Below, in pieces: positions 49,155-59,800 of a stretch of 64,000 bases of DNA. The notes under the pieces were generated by a model that did no database searches, was not told the origin of the DNA, and saw only the letters and a list, made by a program, of their open reading frames with translations. How positions within the stretch are numbered: position 1 is the stretch's first letter; each line of letters opens with the position of its first letter. Source of the DNA: Sanguibacter antarcticus (lineage in GTDB: Bacteria > Actinomycetota > Actinomycetes > Actinomycetales > Cellulomonadaceae); the NCBI RefSeq assembly GCF_002564005.1, contig NZ_PDJG01000001.1, forward strand, positions 2,294,001 through 2,358,000. Direction: 5' to 3'. The position numbers and the translations under genes were made by a program.

Positions 49155-49196
49155 CGAGGTGCACCGAGGCTCAACGGCGCGCCTCGGTGCACCTCG
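49155..49196. terminator. Bidirectional terminator between racemase and transglutaminase genes
   Basis: A perfect 16-bp stem (49155-49170 with 49181-49196) and a ten-base loop fill the space between the convergent stops; its right edge touches the transglutaminase stop codon. The stem is GC-rich without a T-run on either strand. Confidence 0.85.
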
Positions 49197-51548
49197 TCAC
49201 CTCGGTCTGCGCAGGGTACGACGACGACGCGGAGCACGGTCTCGTCGCCGGTGCGCAGTGAGGGACGCACGTGACACCCGACCGCGCGCACGCCCCCACG
49301 CTGTGCCGCCCGAACGGATCTCGGTCACCGAGCGCTCCACGACCTCCCAGTACCGCTCGACCTGGACGTCCGTCGGCTGCCCTCCGGCGAAGACCGCGGC
49401 ATCGGCCTCTTCTGCGAGCGTCGCAGCACGCACTCCTGGGTAGGCAGCGAGCAGGGTATGGGCCGTCTCGCGCCGGGTCCCGTCCGCCGGGGCCGGCGTC
49501 CCGTGGTCGAGAGCGGTGTCGAGAACCTCTTGCCACCCGCCGCTGATCCGTTCGACGGGGTCGGCTGCCTGCTGGCGGCGTCGCCGGCGTCGCTCCTTCG
49601 CCGCAATGACGAGGAGCGGCGGAAGGAGGATCAGGAGCAGCGGGACCGCGATCGCGACGGTGATCGCGACGACGCGCAGCACATCGATCCCCTGGTCGTC
49701 CTTCTCGAGGTTGGAGTCGACGTTCGGTTCTTCGTCGTCCTCGGTCGGCGGGACGACAGGGTCGGCAGGCGGCGGAGGTGGCTGGACCACCTGCGGCTGC
49801 GGCTCCTTCTCGATGGGGTCGTCGTTCTCCTGCGGAGTCTGCGACGTCGGCGGCGTGGGGTAGTACGGGACCCAGCCGAAGCCGTCGTAGGCGACCTCGA
49901 CCCAGGCCTGCACGTTGTCGCCGGTGAAGGTGATCTCCGGGTCGCCGTCCTGGTCCTCGGTCGGGACGAAGCCCATGACGACCCGGGCCGGCAGGCCCTG
50001 CTGGCTCACCATGAGCGCCATCGCCGAGGCGTACTGCTCCGCGTCGCCGACCATGACCGGGTCGCCGAGCAGCTGGGCGATGCGAGCTGCACCGTGCCCG
50101 GAGTAGGAGGGGTAGTCCCCCGCCGCCTCGAGCCCGTGGCTGAAGAACCCCGTGTCATGGAGGTAGGCCTCGATCGCTCGGGAGACGAGGGCGGCCGTCG
50201 TGGCGTTCTGGCCGACCTCGGTGGAACGGTTGGCCACGATGTCAGGTACTCCGACCGGGTCGGGGACCACGACGTCGGCCGGCGGTGCGGTGCCGAGCTC
50301 CTCGTCGGTCGGGACCTCAGGGATCACGGCGTCGAGCGTGTACCGCTGGCCCGTCGCGATGCCTTGCACGAGCACACCAGTCCCGGTGGCGTCGTTGAAA
50401 CGGAAGCCACGGACAGAGTCCTGTGCGGAGCTGCCGAGGAACTGGACGCCCGTCGTCTGACCGACCGTCGGCATCCACACCCCGGAGAGCGCGAGGTTGT
50501 CGACCTCGACCTCGACGCGCTCGCCGGCGAGCGTCGTGGGGATGTCGTCGCCGACCTTGCGGAACGAGCCGGAGCCGTCCGGCTCGCCGTCACCGAGAAC
50601 GTTCCACACCACGCCGTCGAAGCTGTCCATGGTCGCGAGGCGGACCACGCCGCCCTCCGGCAGACCGCTCACCGTGAGCAGGTCGGTCTCTTTGAGGTCC
50701 TTGAAGTAGGTGCGGTACGCGGAGAGCGGGCTGGTGTGGTCACGCGGGTCGAACGGCGGCACGATCACGGAGCGCAGCACGAACCGTGGCGTGTCCCCGG
50801 CGACGACCGGGGCGAGGACGACACCACCGGCGATCGCGACGACAGCCATGAACGCGAGGGACGCGTGACGGCGCGGCCGCCACTGCCCCACCCGCCACGC
50901 TGCCCACACGAGGAGCACCGCGGCGATCGATGCACCGATGACGGTCGCGAGCATCCGCTCGACGGTGCCGAGAAGGATCGACAGGACGAGGACGACCACC
51001 GGCACGGCCGCCACCGCGGCGATCCGCGCACCGTGTCGACGACCGGCGGCAAGGACCCCGCCGACGACGGTCCCGGCGAGACCGAGGACGAAGGGCGCGA
51101 CGAGCGCGTTGCCTGCCGTCCCCAGCGGAGGCTCGAGCGTGATGACCTGCTTCCAGGCGCTCACGGCTCCCTCGCCGAGAGCGACGAGCGTCGTGAGGGT
51201 CGGCACGACGCCCGCGACGGTCGTCGACGGCGCGGCGAGCGCTCCGCCGAGCCCGACGTAGGCGATGAACACCGTCGCGATCGTGTTCATGACGGGCCAC
51301 GAGCGCACGACGGCCGCGATCGCGATGACGAGGCCGATCGTCACGCCACCGACGACGGCCGGCAGCGCAGCGGCCACCCCGAAGACGGGGAGCAGCGGGA
51401 CGAGCGCGAGCAGCACCGTCACCGCGACGACGACCGCATCGACGATCTTGTGGGACGTCGGACGCGCCGGCACGCGCAGCCGTGCCGGCGGGCGACGGGC
51501 GCCCGACACCGCCGGGCGCGTCACGGTAGACCCCGAGGTCGTGGTCAT
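49197..51548 (-). CDS. Membrane transglutaminase-like protein without the Cys-His-Asp triad
   Basis: The 783-residue protein has about seven N-terminal helices, an extracytoplasmic region containing a transglutaminase-core-like domain (about 470-600), a Pro/Glu-rich linker, one more helix (VLRVVAITVAIAVPLLLILLPPLLVIAAK) and a cytoplasmic DUF4129-like tail. The core is recognisable: EQYASAMALMVSQQGLPARVVMGFVP and AWVEVAYDGFGWVPYYPTPP. However, the position of the nucleophilic Cys is Asp (GDAEQY), the His before AWVEV is Gln, and the Asp before PTP is Tyr. It is therefore unlikely to be an active transglutaminase or protease and may be a structural or binding module. It overlaps the DUF58 gene and ends the surface-signalling operon. 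Confidence 0.9.
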   Translation of the reverse strand: MTTTSGSTVTRPAVSGARRPPARLRVPARPTSHKIVDAVVVAVTVLLALVPLLPVFGVAAALPAVVGGVTIGLVIAIAAVVRSWPVMNTIATVFIAYVGLGGALAAPSTTVAGVVPTLTTLVALGEGAVSAWKQVITLEPPLGTAGNALVAPFVLGLAGTVVGGVLAAGRRHGARIAAVAAVPVVVLVLSILLGTVERMLATVIGASIAAVLLVWAAWRVGQWRPRRHASLAFMAVVAIAGGVVLAPVVAGDTPRFVLRSVIVPPFDPRDHTSPLSAYRTYFKDLKETDLLTVSGLPEGGVVRLATMDSFDGVVWNVLGDGEPDGSGSFRKVGDDIPTTLAGERVEVEVDNLALSGVWMPTVGQTTGVQFLGSSAQDSVRGFRFNDATGTGVLVQGIATGQRYTLDAVIPEVPTDEELGTAPPADVVVPDPVGVPDIVANRSTEVGQNATTAALVSRAIEAYLHDTGFFSHGLEAAGDYPSYSGHGAARIAQLLGDPVMVGDAEQYASAMALMVSQQGLPARVVMGFVPTEDQDGDPEITFTGDNVQAWVEVAYDGFGWVPYYPTPPTSQTPQENDDPIEKEPQPQVVQPPPPPADPVVPPTEDDEEPNVDSNLEKDDQGIDVLRVVAITVAIAVPLLLILLPPLLVIAAKERRRRRRQQAADPVERISGGWQEVLDTALDHGTPAPADGTRRETAHTLLAAYPGVRAATLAEEADAAVFAGGQPTDVQVERYWEVVERSVTEIRSGGTAWGRARGRVSRASLTAHRRRDRAPRRRRTLRRPR

Positions 51549-52783
51549 GAGACCACCAGCCGACGCAGGAGGCGGGGCAGGTCGGTGATGTCGCCGAGCG
51601 ACGCGACCGAGAGCGACCCCTGGCTGCGCATGCTGATCTCGGCGCCAGGCTCGCACGCGACGACGATGGTGCGCACGCCCGTCGGGATGTGGGCGGCGCT
51701 CGCCCGCAGCGCCGCGTGGCTCGGGACGGACCCGGTGATCATGACGACCATCGACGCGGTCGGCACCGTGCGGGCGACGGTCCGGGCAAGGTCCCACGCG
51801 TCGTCGGCACGGGGCGAGCGCTCGATGCCCGAGCAGTCGTCGAGGAGCCTGCGGGGCGACTGGGCCCGCAGCGTCTCCTCGCCGGCGAGGGCGGTGAGCT
51901 GGAGGTCGTCGCGGATCACCTGGATCCCGATGGACGCGAAGACGCTCACCGCGAGCTCGAGCTCGGCGTCGCTCGCGTAGTCAGGCTGGTCGGTGGAGAT
52001 CGCCAGAGCCGTGTGGGTCCGGCGCGTATCCTCGAACTGGCGGACCATGAGCGTGCCGGTGCGGGCGCTCGTACGCCAGTGGATGTTGCGCCGGTCGTCG
52101 CCAGGGATGTACTCGCGCAGGGCGTGGAAGGACATGTCGTTGTCCGAGATGACACGCGTCGCCTGCCCCTCGAGGTCGCGCAGGAGGCCTGCGCGGGTCC
52201 CGGCGAGCGACACGGTGAGCGGGTGCACGTAGAGCTCGACCGGTTCGGTCCAGGCCATCTCGCGGCGCGCGAGGCCGAGCGGGTCGGCGCGCACCGAGCG
52301 CACAGGACCGACGACGACGACAGCACGCTGCGCTGTCGGGATCGCGAAGAGCTCGTCGTGCACGGCGCCCGCAGCCATGCCCGGGAGGGCGAAGCCCGCA
52401 GCGCCCGTCCCGACGGGGAGCTCGATGTGCGCAGGCAGCAGACGGCGGCGGCCCGCGTTGCGCACCTCGATGCGGCCCATGGCCCGCTCCCCCACGGTGA
52501 CAGCGCGGTCAGCGAGATCGAGGTCGACGGAGTAGTGCGAGCGCCCGATGGTCAGCAGCAGCGCGACGGCGACGGTGATCCCGAGGACGCACCCGGCGAC
52601 GACGAGCTCCGCCCACCCGTACCTGCGCCCGACGACCAGCGCGACGACCGTGCACGCGAGCACCACCCACCCGAGCCCGGCCAGCACGCGCAAGGGAGCC
52701 CGCACCCGCCGGACCGTGGCCAGCACAGCATCGAGCACCTGGTCCGTCCGTCCGTGCGGGGCTTCGTCTTGAGGCGAGGTCAT
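51545..52783 (-). CDS. DUF58 domain protein, MoxR-associated
   Basis: A 412-residue protein with two N-terminal helices (about 30-75), a beta-rich middle and the DUF58 segment: YIPGDDRRNIHWRTSARTGTLMVRQFEDTR, followed by a vWA-like region. DUF58 proteins accompany MoxR ATPases and are thought to be their substrates or adaptors in assembling surface or enzyme complexes. The ATG at 52783 is one base after the MoxR stop; a GTG at 52795 overlapping it is an alternative. Its own stop overlaps the transglutaminase-like gene by four bases. Confidence 0.9.
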   Translation of the reverse strand: MTSPQDEAPHGRTDQVLDAVLATVRRVRAPLRVLAGLGWVVLACTVVALVVGRRYGWAELVVAGCVLGITVAVALLLTIGRSHYSVDLDLADRAVTVGERAMGRIEVRNAGRRRLLPAHIELPVGTGAAGFALPGMAAGAVHDELFAIPTAQRAVVVVGPVRSVRADPLGLARREMAWTEPVELYVHPLTVSLAGTRAGLLRDLEGQATRVISDNDMSFHALREYIPGDDRRNIHWRTSARTGTLMVRQFEDTRRTHTALAISTDQPDYASDAELELAVSVFASIGIQVIRDDLQLTALAGEETLRAQSPRRLLDDCSGIERSPRADDAWDLARTVARTVPTASMVVMITGSVPSHAALRASAAHIPTGVRTIVVACEPGAEISMRSQGSLSVASLGDITDLPRLLRRLVVS

Positions 52784-52784
52784 C

Positions 52785-53777
52785 TCAGCCGACACGCTCC
52801 GACGGCGGGGTGATCGTCGAGAGGATCCGCTCGACGACCTCTTCCGAGGTGACGCCGGAGAACTCCGCCTCCACGTCGAGCATGAGTCGGTGCGCGAGGA
52901 CGGACACCGCGAGGTCCTTGATGTCGTCCGGGATGACGTACGGGCGCCCCTGAGCAGCCGCCCACACCTTCGCGCAGCGCACGAGTGCGAGGCACCCGCG
53001 CACGCTCACGCCGAGGCGCGTCTCGGCGTCGTTGCGGGTGGCCTCGGCCAGACGCGAGACGTAGTCGTTGATCGACGTGTCGACGTAGACGGTCGACGCG
53101 AGCACCGCCATCTGGACGATCGCCGCAGACGAGACGAGATGCTTGAGGCCCGTCGTGCGGTCGCGCTCGGCTGCGCCCGCGAGGATCTGCAGCGTCGACG
53201 CGTGGTCGGGGTAGCCGAGGGACGTCTTGATGAGGAAACGGTCGAGCTGGGCTTCGGGCAGACGGTACGTGCCTGCCTGTTCGATGGGGTTCTGCGTCGC
53301 GATGACCATGAACGGGCGCCCGGCCGAGTGGGTCACGCCGTCGACGGTCACCCGGGACTCCTCCATGACCTCGAGGAGCGCCGACTGCGTCTTCGGCGAG
53401 GCGCGGTTGATCTCGTCCGCGAGCACCACCGAGGAGAAGATCGGCCCCTTGTGGAACTCGAAGACGCCGCTCTTCTGGTCGTAGATCGTCACCCCGGTGA
53501 CGTCGGACGGCAGGAGGTCGGGTGTGAACTGGATGCGGTTGTGCGTCCCGTCGATGGTCGCCGCGAGCGCGCGAGCGAGCATCGTCTTGCCCGTCCCGGG
53601 AGCGTCCTCGAGGAGGATGTGGCCCTCGGCGAGCATCGCGGTGAAGGCCAGGCGCACCACGTGCGTCTTGCCGAGGACCGCCTGGCCCACATTGTCGACG
53701 AGCGCCGAGAACGTCTGCGCGAACCACGCCGACTGCTCCCCGGTCATCGGTTGCCGGGTCGTGGTGGGAGTCGTCAT
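52785..53777 (-). CDS. MoxR-family AAA+ ATPase
   Basis: The 330-residue AAA+ chaperone-like ATPase has LLEDAPGTGKTMLARALA (Walker A), VVLADEINRASPKTQSALLEVMEE (Walker B and pore region), ATQNPIEQAGTYRLPEAQLDRFLIK (sensor 1 and arginine finger) and a C-terminal lid. MoxR proteins remodel or activate partner proteins, usually the DUF58/vWA products encoded next to them, as here. It starts at ATG 53777, 80 bp after the giant surface-protein gene, on the same strand. Confidence 0.95.
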   Translation of the reverse strand: MTTPTTTRQPMTGEQSAWFAQTFSALVDNVGQAVLGKTHVVRLAFTAMLAEGHILLEDAPGTGKTMLARALAATIDGTHNRIQFTPDLLPSDVTGVTIYDQKSGVFEFHKGPIFSSVVLADEINRASPKTQSALLEVMEESRVTVDGVTHSAGRPFMVIATQNPIEQAGTYRLPEAQLDRFLIKTSLGYPDHASTLQILAGAAERDRTTGLKHLVSSAAIVQMAVLASTVYVDTSINDYVSRLAEATRNDAETRLGVSVRGCLALVRCAKVWAAAQGRPYVIPDDIKDLAVSVLAHRLMLDVEAEFSGVTSEEVVERILSTITPPSERVG

Positions 53778-53857
53778 GCGTGGGGCTGCTTTCTGTGATC
53801 GTCGGACGTGAGATATGGCGCGGTGGTGGTTGTTCTGCTCGGTGGGCTCGTCATGGG

Positions 53858-56800
53858 TCAGCCGACGACGATCTGGGCGCTCGTCCCCGTGGCGCCCTCG
53901 CCCCGGGTGCTCTCGGTCCAGACCTCGACCCGATATGTCCCGGGCTGAACCGAGTAGTCGGTGACGGAGAGCACGGTGGAGTCGACGTTGCCCTGACCGC
54001 CGGAGGTGACGAAGGCCCCGTTCTCAAGGGCCGTGACCCGATAGCGGTAGCGCTGGATCTCGCTGCCGTTGAGCACCGGCACGGTCCATCCGAAGCTCAG
54101 CCGGCCCGCGCCGCTCGTGGAGACCGTCACCGACGGTGCGCCCGGCGGGCCGAGCACGAGCGCGGTGGCGCTCTGCTGTCCCGAGGTGCTCCATCCCACG
54201 CCGTTCTGCGCCTGGACCCGGACCGCGACCGCGCCGCCCCCGGGCTTCGACACGGTGAACGATCCTCCGGAGAACGCGTTCCACGTGACTCCTGCGTCGC
54301 TGCTCCACTGGTACCCGGTGATCGGGGACCCGCCGGCGCCGCCCGCAGCGACAGTGAAGGTCACTTCCTCGGTGGTGCTCGCCGGCGTGGTGTTGGTGAC
54401 TGTCGGCGCCGCCGGGACCGTGGTCGGGACGGACGTCGTGGAGATCGTCGTCCACTCGCCGCACGCGCCTCGGTCGTTGCAGGCGCGGACCTTCCGCGGA
54501 GCGATAGCGGTACCTCCGGGCAGGCCGGTGAGCGCATAGCTCGTGACGTTCCCGACGCTCCCGACGCCCTCGATCTCGTAGGAGGAGATGAGCACGCCGC
54601 TACCACCGGTCTTGACCGGCGCCGCCCAGGACAGGGTCGCTCGGGCGCTGCCGAAAGCAGTGGCTGCCCCGTCGATGGAGACGCTCGGCGACGTCGGCGC
54701 ACCCGGTGGCGAGAAGGTCGACGCAGAGGCCGTTCCGGCAGGGCCGGTCCCGGCCTTGTTCCGTGCCCGCACGCTGAAGGTGTACGTCTCGCCGTCGACC
54801 GCCGAGTCGAAGGAATAGCTCGTCGTCGCGCCGTCGGGCTGGAGCACGACAGGAGAGCTGTTGTTGCTCGTGATGGTGAGCGTGTACCCCGCGACAGGGT
54901 CCCCGTTGGAAGCAGGGGCGGTCCACGTGACAGCGATCTTCTTGCTGTCGACGCGGCTCGCCATCACGGACGGCGCGCCAGGGGCGCCCGCCGGACGGAT
55001 CGAGTCGGACCACGGACCCCACGAGCCGCCCTCGAGCGGTGTCGCCTTGTTGTGCGCGCGCACGCGCACCTGGTAGTCCGTCCCGTTCGTCAGCCCCGTG
55101 AACGTCACGGACGTGCCCGCAGTCGTCTGGGTCGAGCGGCCCGACGCCGGCAGCGGCGAGATCTCGACCGTGTACTGCGTGATGGGCGTACCGACGTTGG
55201 CGGGGGCCGCCCAGCTCGCGTTGACCAGCCCGTCACCGAACTCGAGGACGGGTGCTCCCGGGATCCCGGGGACCGCGTCGGGAACCGCCTTCACGCTCGC
55301 TGCGGACTCCTTAGACCAGCCCACAGCGTTCTGGGCAGCCACCGTGAACGTGTACTCCGTGCCGTTCGTCAACCCGGTGAGGGTGCACGTGGTCGTCGCG
55401 CACAGCGTCGTCTGGCCCCCGCCGGACCGGGTGAGCCGGTACCCGGTGATCGGTGCGCCGCGCGAGTCGGGCGCGTCCCACGAGAGGACGAGAGTCTGGT
55501 TCGAGATCTCCCCGACCCGGGGTGCGACCGGTGCGACCGGGACGTCACGGACGTTGACCGTCACCCGCCCCTCGACCACCCGCAGCGGGTCGCCCGTCAC
55601 GTCACGCACGCGATAGCGGACGACCATCCGGCCGACGAAGCCCTCAGCAGGCTTGACGAGGACGGCCGCACCAGACACCGACGCGGTGCCGGCGCCCACC
55701 GTCTCGACCGTGGCCGACACGACCGTGAGAGCCTCGCCCGGGAACGGGTTGAGCACACCTGTGGCGAGGACGTCGACGCGGCTCTCCTTGCCGGCAGCGC
55801 CGTCGAGGACGAAGTCGGAGACGCTCGCGAGGACGCGCTGGCTCGCCACGACCTTGAAGTTGATCGTCACGTCGAGGGTGCCCGCACGCCCGTACCCGAG
55901 AGTCAGCTGTGCCGAGCCCGTCGTCCCGCGCGCCACGTCAGCAGACGCGCTGACGCTCAGCTCGGTGCCCGCGAGGTTGACGGCGAAACCCGGAGGCGGC
56001 GTGCTCGCCAGGCGGAACGTGTACGGCTGCGCCTCGTCGGCGCCCTCGGGGCCGGTCGTGAACGCCAAGAGGTCCACGGCGCTCGCGGCGTCTCCCTGCG
56101 GGATCTCGAGAGTGCTCGGGACGAACGTCGGCGGGTAGTCGTCCTCCGTGAACACGGTGATGGACAGGGTGAGCGTGGCGCGCCGGCCCGTCGTGTCGGT
56201 CCCAGAGATCCCGTCGGTCACCTCGAAGGTGATCGACGCGGGCCCCACGTAGTCGGGAGCCGACCGGAAGCGCAGCGTCGTGTCGTCCACGACGAGCGAG
56301 GTGCCGTCGGAGCGTGTCGCGCTCACCTTGTCCGGGCTGAAGATGAGCGCCGTCTTCGCGGTGCCCACCTGGACGAACTCCGCGATCGGGATGATGAGCT
56401 CCCCGCCCGACGCCACGCGCAGGGCACGCGCCTTCGGTCGCAGCACCGGCGGGAAGTCTCCGAGCGCCGGGACCGTGATGAACGCGTACGCGTGGACCCC
56501 GCCCGCGTCAGAGCTCGTGTTCGTCAGGAGGTACGGCACCGTCTGCGCCTCGTCCGAGAGGGTCACCAGCACCTTCCCGGACGGCAGCACGCTCGCGACC
56601 GACGAGTGGCTCCTCGGGATGGACACCGTGAGGTCGCTCAACGGTCCTGAGGGGTTCTCCGCAACCTCGAAGACGTCGACCTCGATGCTCGTCTTGTCGA
56701 CGACCTCGATCGGGGCCACGCGGACGTCGCTCGCGACCGGAGGCAGGATCACGGCGTCGGCGACGACGCGCACCGTGAGCACGGCTGTCGCCTGCCCGCC

Positions 56801-59800
56801 GCGGTCGTTCGTCACGGTGTACGCGATCGTGATGGGGTCCGTCGGATCAGGCGGCGCCTCCACGACGATGCGTCGCCCCTCGGCGCGTGCGACCGCACCC
56901 TCCGGGACGATGAGGTCGGGCGACAGGTAGAGCTCACCACCCGACGGGTCGACGTCGTTGCGCAGCACCAGCACCTCGACGAGCTGCCCGGGCTGCAGGG
57001 TCACCTCGTCGTCGCGCGCGACGATCGGCAGCGGCTCGCTCGGCCGCGGGGCGATCCCCACACGGATCGTCGCGACAGCCCGCTGACCCACCCAGTCCTC
57101 GACCGCGTACGTGAACGTGTCCGTCCCGGTCTCTCCCGGGAACGCCTCGTACTCGATCCAGCTCGCGCCGACCGAGACGATGCGCCCCTTCGTCGGAGGG
57201 GTGTCCCCCTGCCCGAGGAGGATGACGCCGTCACCGTCGCTGTCGATCCCGACGAGCGGGACGTTGATGCGGACCGTCTCCCCCGCGAACGTCCGCGAGG
57301 TGATGTCTTTGGGGAGCGGGGGCGACTTCGTGGCTGCTGAGGATGCGTGGACGCTGACGGTGAGCCGCGCCGAACCCACGTTGAGCGCGGTATCCCGGAC
57401 GCTGAAGGTCGCGCTCGCCGTGAGGGGGGTCGACGGCGCTTGGTAGCGGAGCTGGTCACCGGAGACGAAGAGGAGCCCCTGGCCGTCGCCGAGCGGCTCG
57501 GCAAGCTCTGGGACGAGCTCCATCGTGTCGCCGTCGGCGTCGTAGGCGTACTCGAGCGCGGGGATCGTCACGACCCCGCCGGTGCGGACGGACACCTCGA
57601 TGTCCTGGACGACCGGGGCGTGCTGCTCGGCCGACGGCAGGACGGGCTGGACGAGGATCTCGCCCCGGGTCTCGGCGACCCCGTTCGACACGACGTAGCT
57701 GATCGTCTCGGGCGCCTCGAGCGCACGCAACGACGTGACGCGGATGAGCCGGTGCTCGAGGATCGCGATCTGCATCGCGGAGTCAGGAGACGACGACGCC
57801 GACGTCAGGACGAGCACACCGCCGTTCGGGTCGGTGTCGTTGGCCAGCGGGTCGACCGTCACCTCGCCGCCGACGGGCAGGAGCGCGACGTCACGGACGG
57901 CGATCGGCGGCAGCGGGGTGCCTGGCCACTCCAGGACGTCGATACGGGCGAGACCGATGGACTGCTGGGGCGGCGCCGTGACCGTGAAGCTCACGTAGTA
58001 GGTGCCCGTGTTGGCTGCCGAGAACGTGAAGGCACCGTCGTCGAGCTTCGGGACGATCGTCGTGCCGGCGACCTCGTCGACCGCAGCGAGCCGGGCGGGC
58101 TCGCGCGACGCGCTGCGGACAGAGGAGAGCACGTCGACCTCGACCGGCGCGTCGACGTACGTCACCGCATGGACAGGGTCGATGGTCGGCGGCAGGGAGC
58201 CTGCGGCGCGCACGTCGACGAACATCTCGCCGACGACGCTGCTCGTCCCGTCCGTCACGGTGAGCTGGACCGTCTGGCGGCCGAGCTGGTCGTCGGCGGC
58301 GACGAAGGTGACCATGCCGTCCTGCCGGGTCCGCACCGAGCCTGACCCGTCTGTGCTCGCGCCCGAGAGGACGAGGTCGTCGCCGTCAGGGTCGGTGAAG
58401 TTCGCGAGCGCGTCGTACTCGATGAGAGCGCCCTGCTCGACCTCGACGGCACCGGTGCGCACCTGGACGGGGTCTTCGTTGGACGAGGCGTCGTGCACCG
58501 TGAGCTCGACCGTCGCGGTCGAGGGCGGGTTCTGGCCGCGCCCGTCGGTGATCGTGTAGGTGAACGTGACGCTGCCGGTGGCCTCCGGCTGCACGAAGAG
58601 CTGGAGGTCGCGCCCGCCGTAGATCGACTCCAGGGAGCCGAACGTCTCCGGGATCTGGTCGAACGTGCTGACGGCGATGATGCCGCACTCACCGGCGGTG
58701 TCGTTGCCGAGGATCTGGAGGACCGACGTCCGTCCGGCGCGCACACCGATCACGTCGTCTGCTGCTCCGGGCACCGCGGACTGCTCTGTGCACTGGGTGA
58801 GGAGCTGCTGGGCCGTCTGGACGTCGTCGGACGTGTCCTGCTGGTCCTCCGGCTCTTCTTCCTGCTCGATGTCCTGCCAGTTGGGCTCTTGGACCTTGGG
58901 CAGGTCGGTCGGCAGCCAGAGGCGACCGTCGACGGTGTCGTTGAGCACGACGACCGAGCGGTTGACGCGGAAGACGAGGTTGCTCGTCGTCGTCATGGCT
59001 TCGAGGTCGACGACCGTCGGGTCGTTCGTGCCGCACGTCTCCACATAGTTGCTCGCCGTCGAGGCCCAGGCTGCGTAGTCGCAGCCGGCGACGCGGACCG
59101 GGCGCGCCGGGGCGCCGGCGCCGCCGGTCTCCCGCACGTCGACGTCTCCGCTGTCGAGGTCGATCTCGAGCAAGGAGGTCGTCGTCGCAACGAGGACGGA
59201 ACCCGCTGCGGCGGACGTCTGCTGGAGCACCGGTCGTGCTCCGTGGTCGCTCACGTCCACGGACCAGGACTCGGAGTACACGGTCGTCCCCGAGATCATC
59301 ACGAGCTCGTCGCCGACCGCGGCGACCTCGTCGGGACGGACCCCGGCCGCGTCGGCGAGCGTGCCGACCTCACTCGGCTCGTCACCGTCGGAGAGGTCGA
59401 CCCGGTGCACCGAGCCGTCGGTGGGGTCGACCGCGAGGACGGCGCCGTCGCGCGTGACGGTCGCCATCGCGCCCTCGCCCAGCTCGAGCTCGCCGTCGAC
59501 CGCGGGGTCGATCGTCGCGAGGGAGTCCGTGGTCCGGACCCACACGGAACCGTCCACGGCGACGACCGACACGACGCCGCCGGCCATGTCGACACGAGAG
59601 CCGAGGGGGACGTCCGCCTGCGTCGAGAGCGTCACCGACGCCGGGTCGACGACGGAGACCTTGCTCGGCTCGACGAGGAGGACGTCCTGGGCGTCCTGGA
59701 GGACGTCGAACATCGGGTCCGTGGCGATGAGCCCGCCGTTGAGCTCCTGGACGGTCCCGTTGTAGCGGCCGAGCTTGAGCCCTTGCGAGTTCGTGACCCA

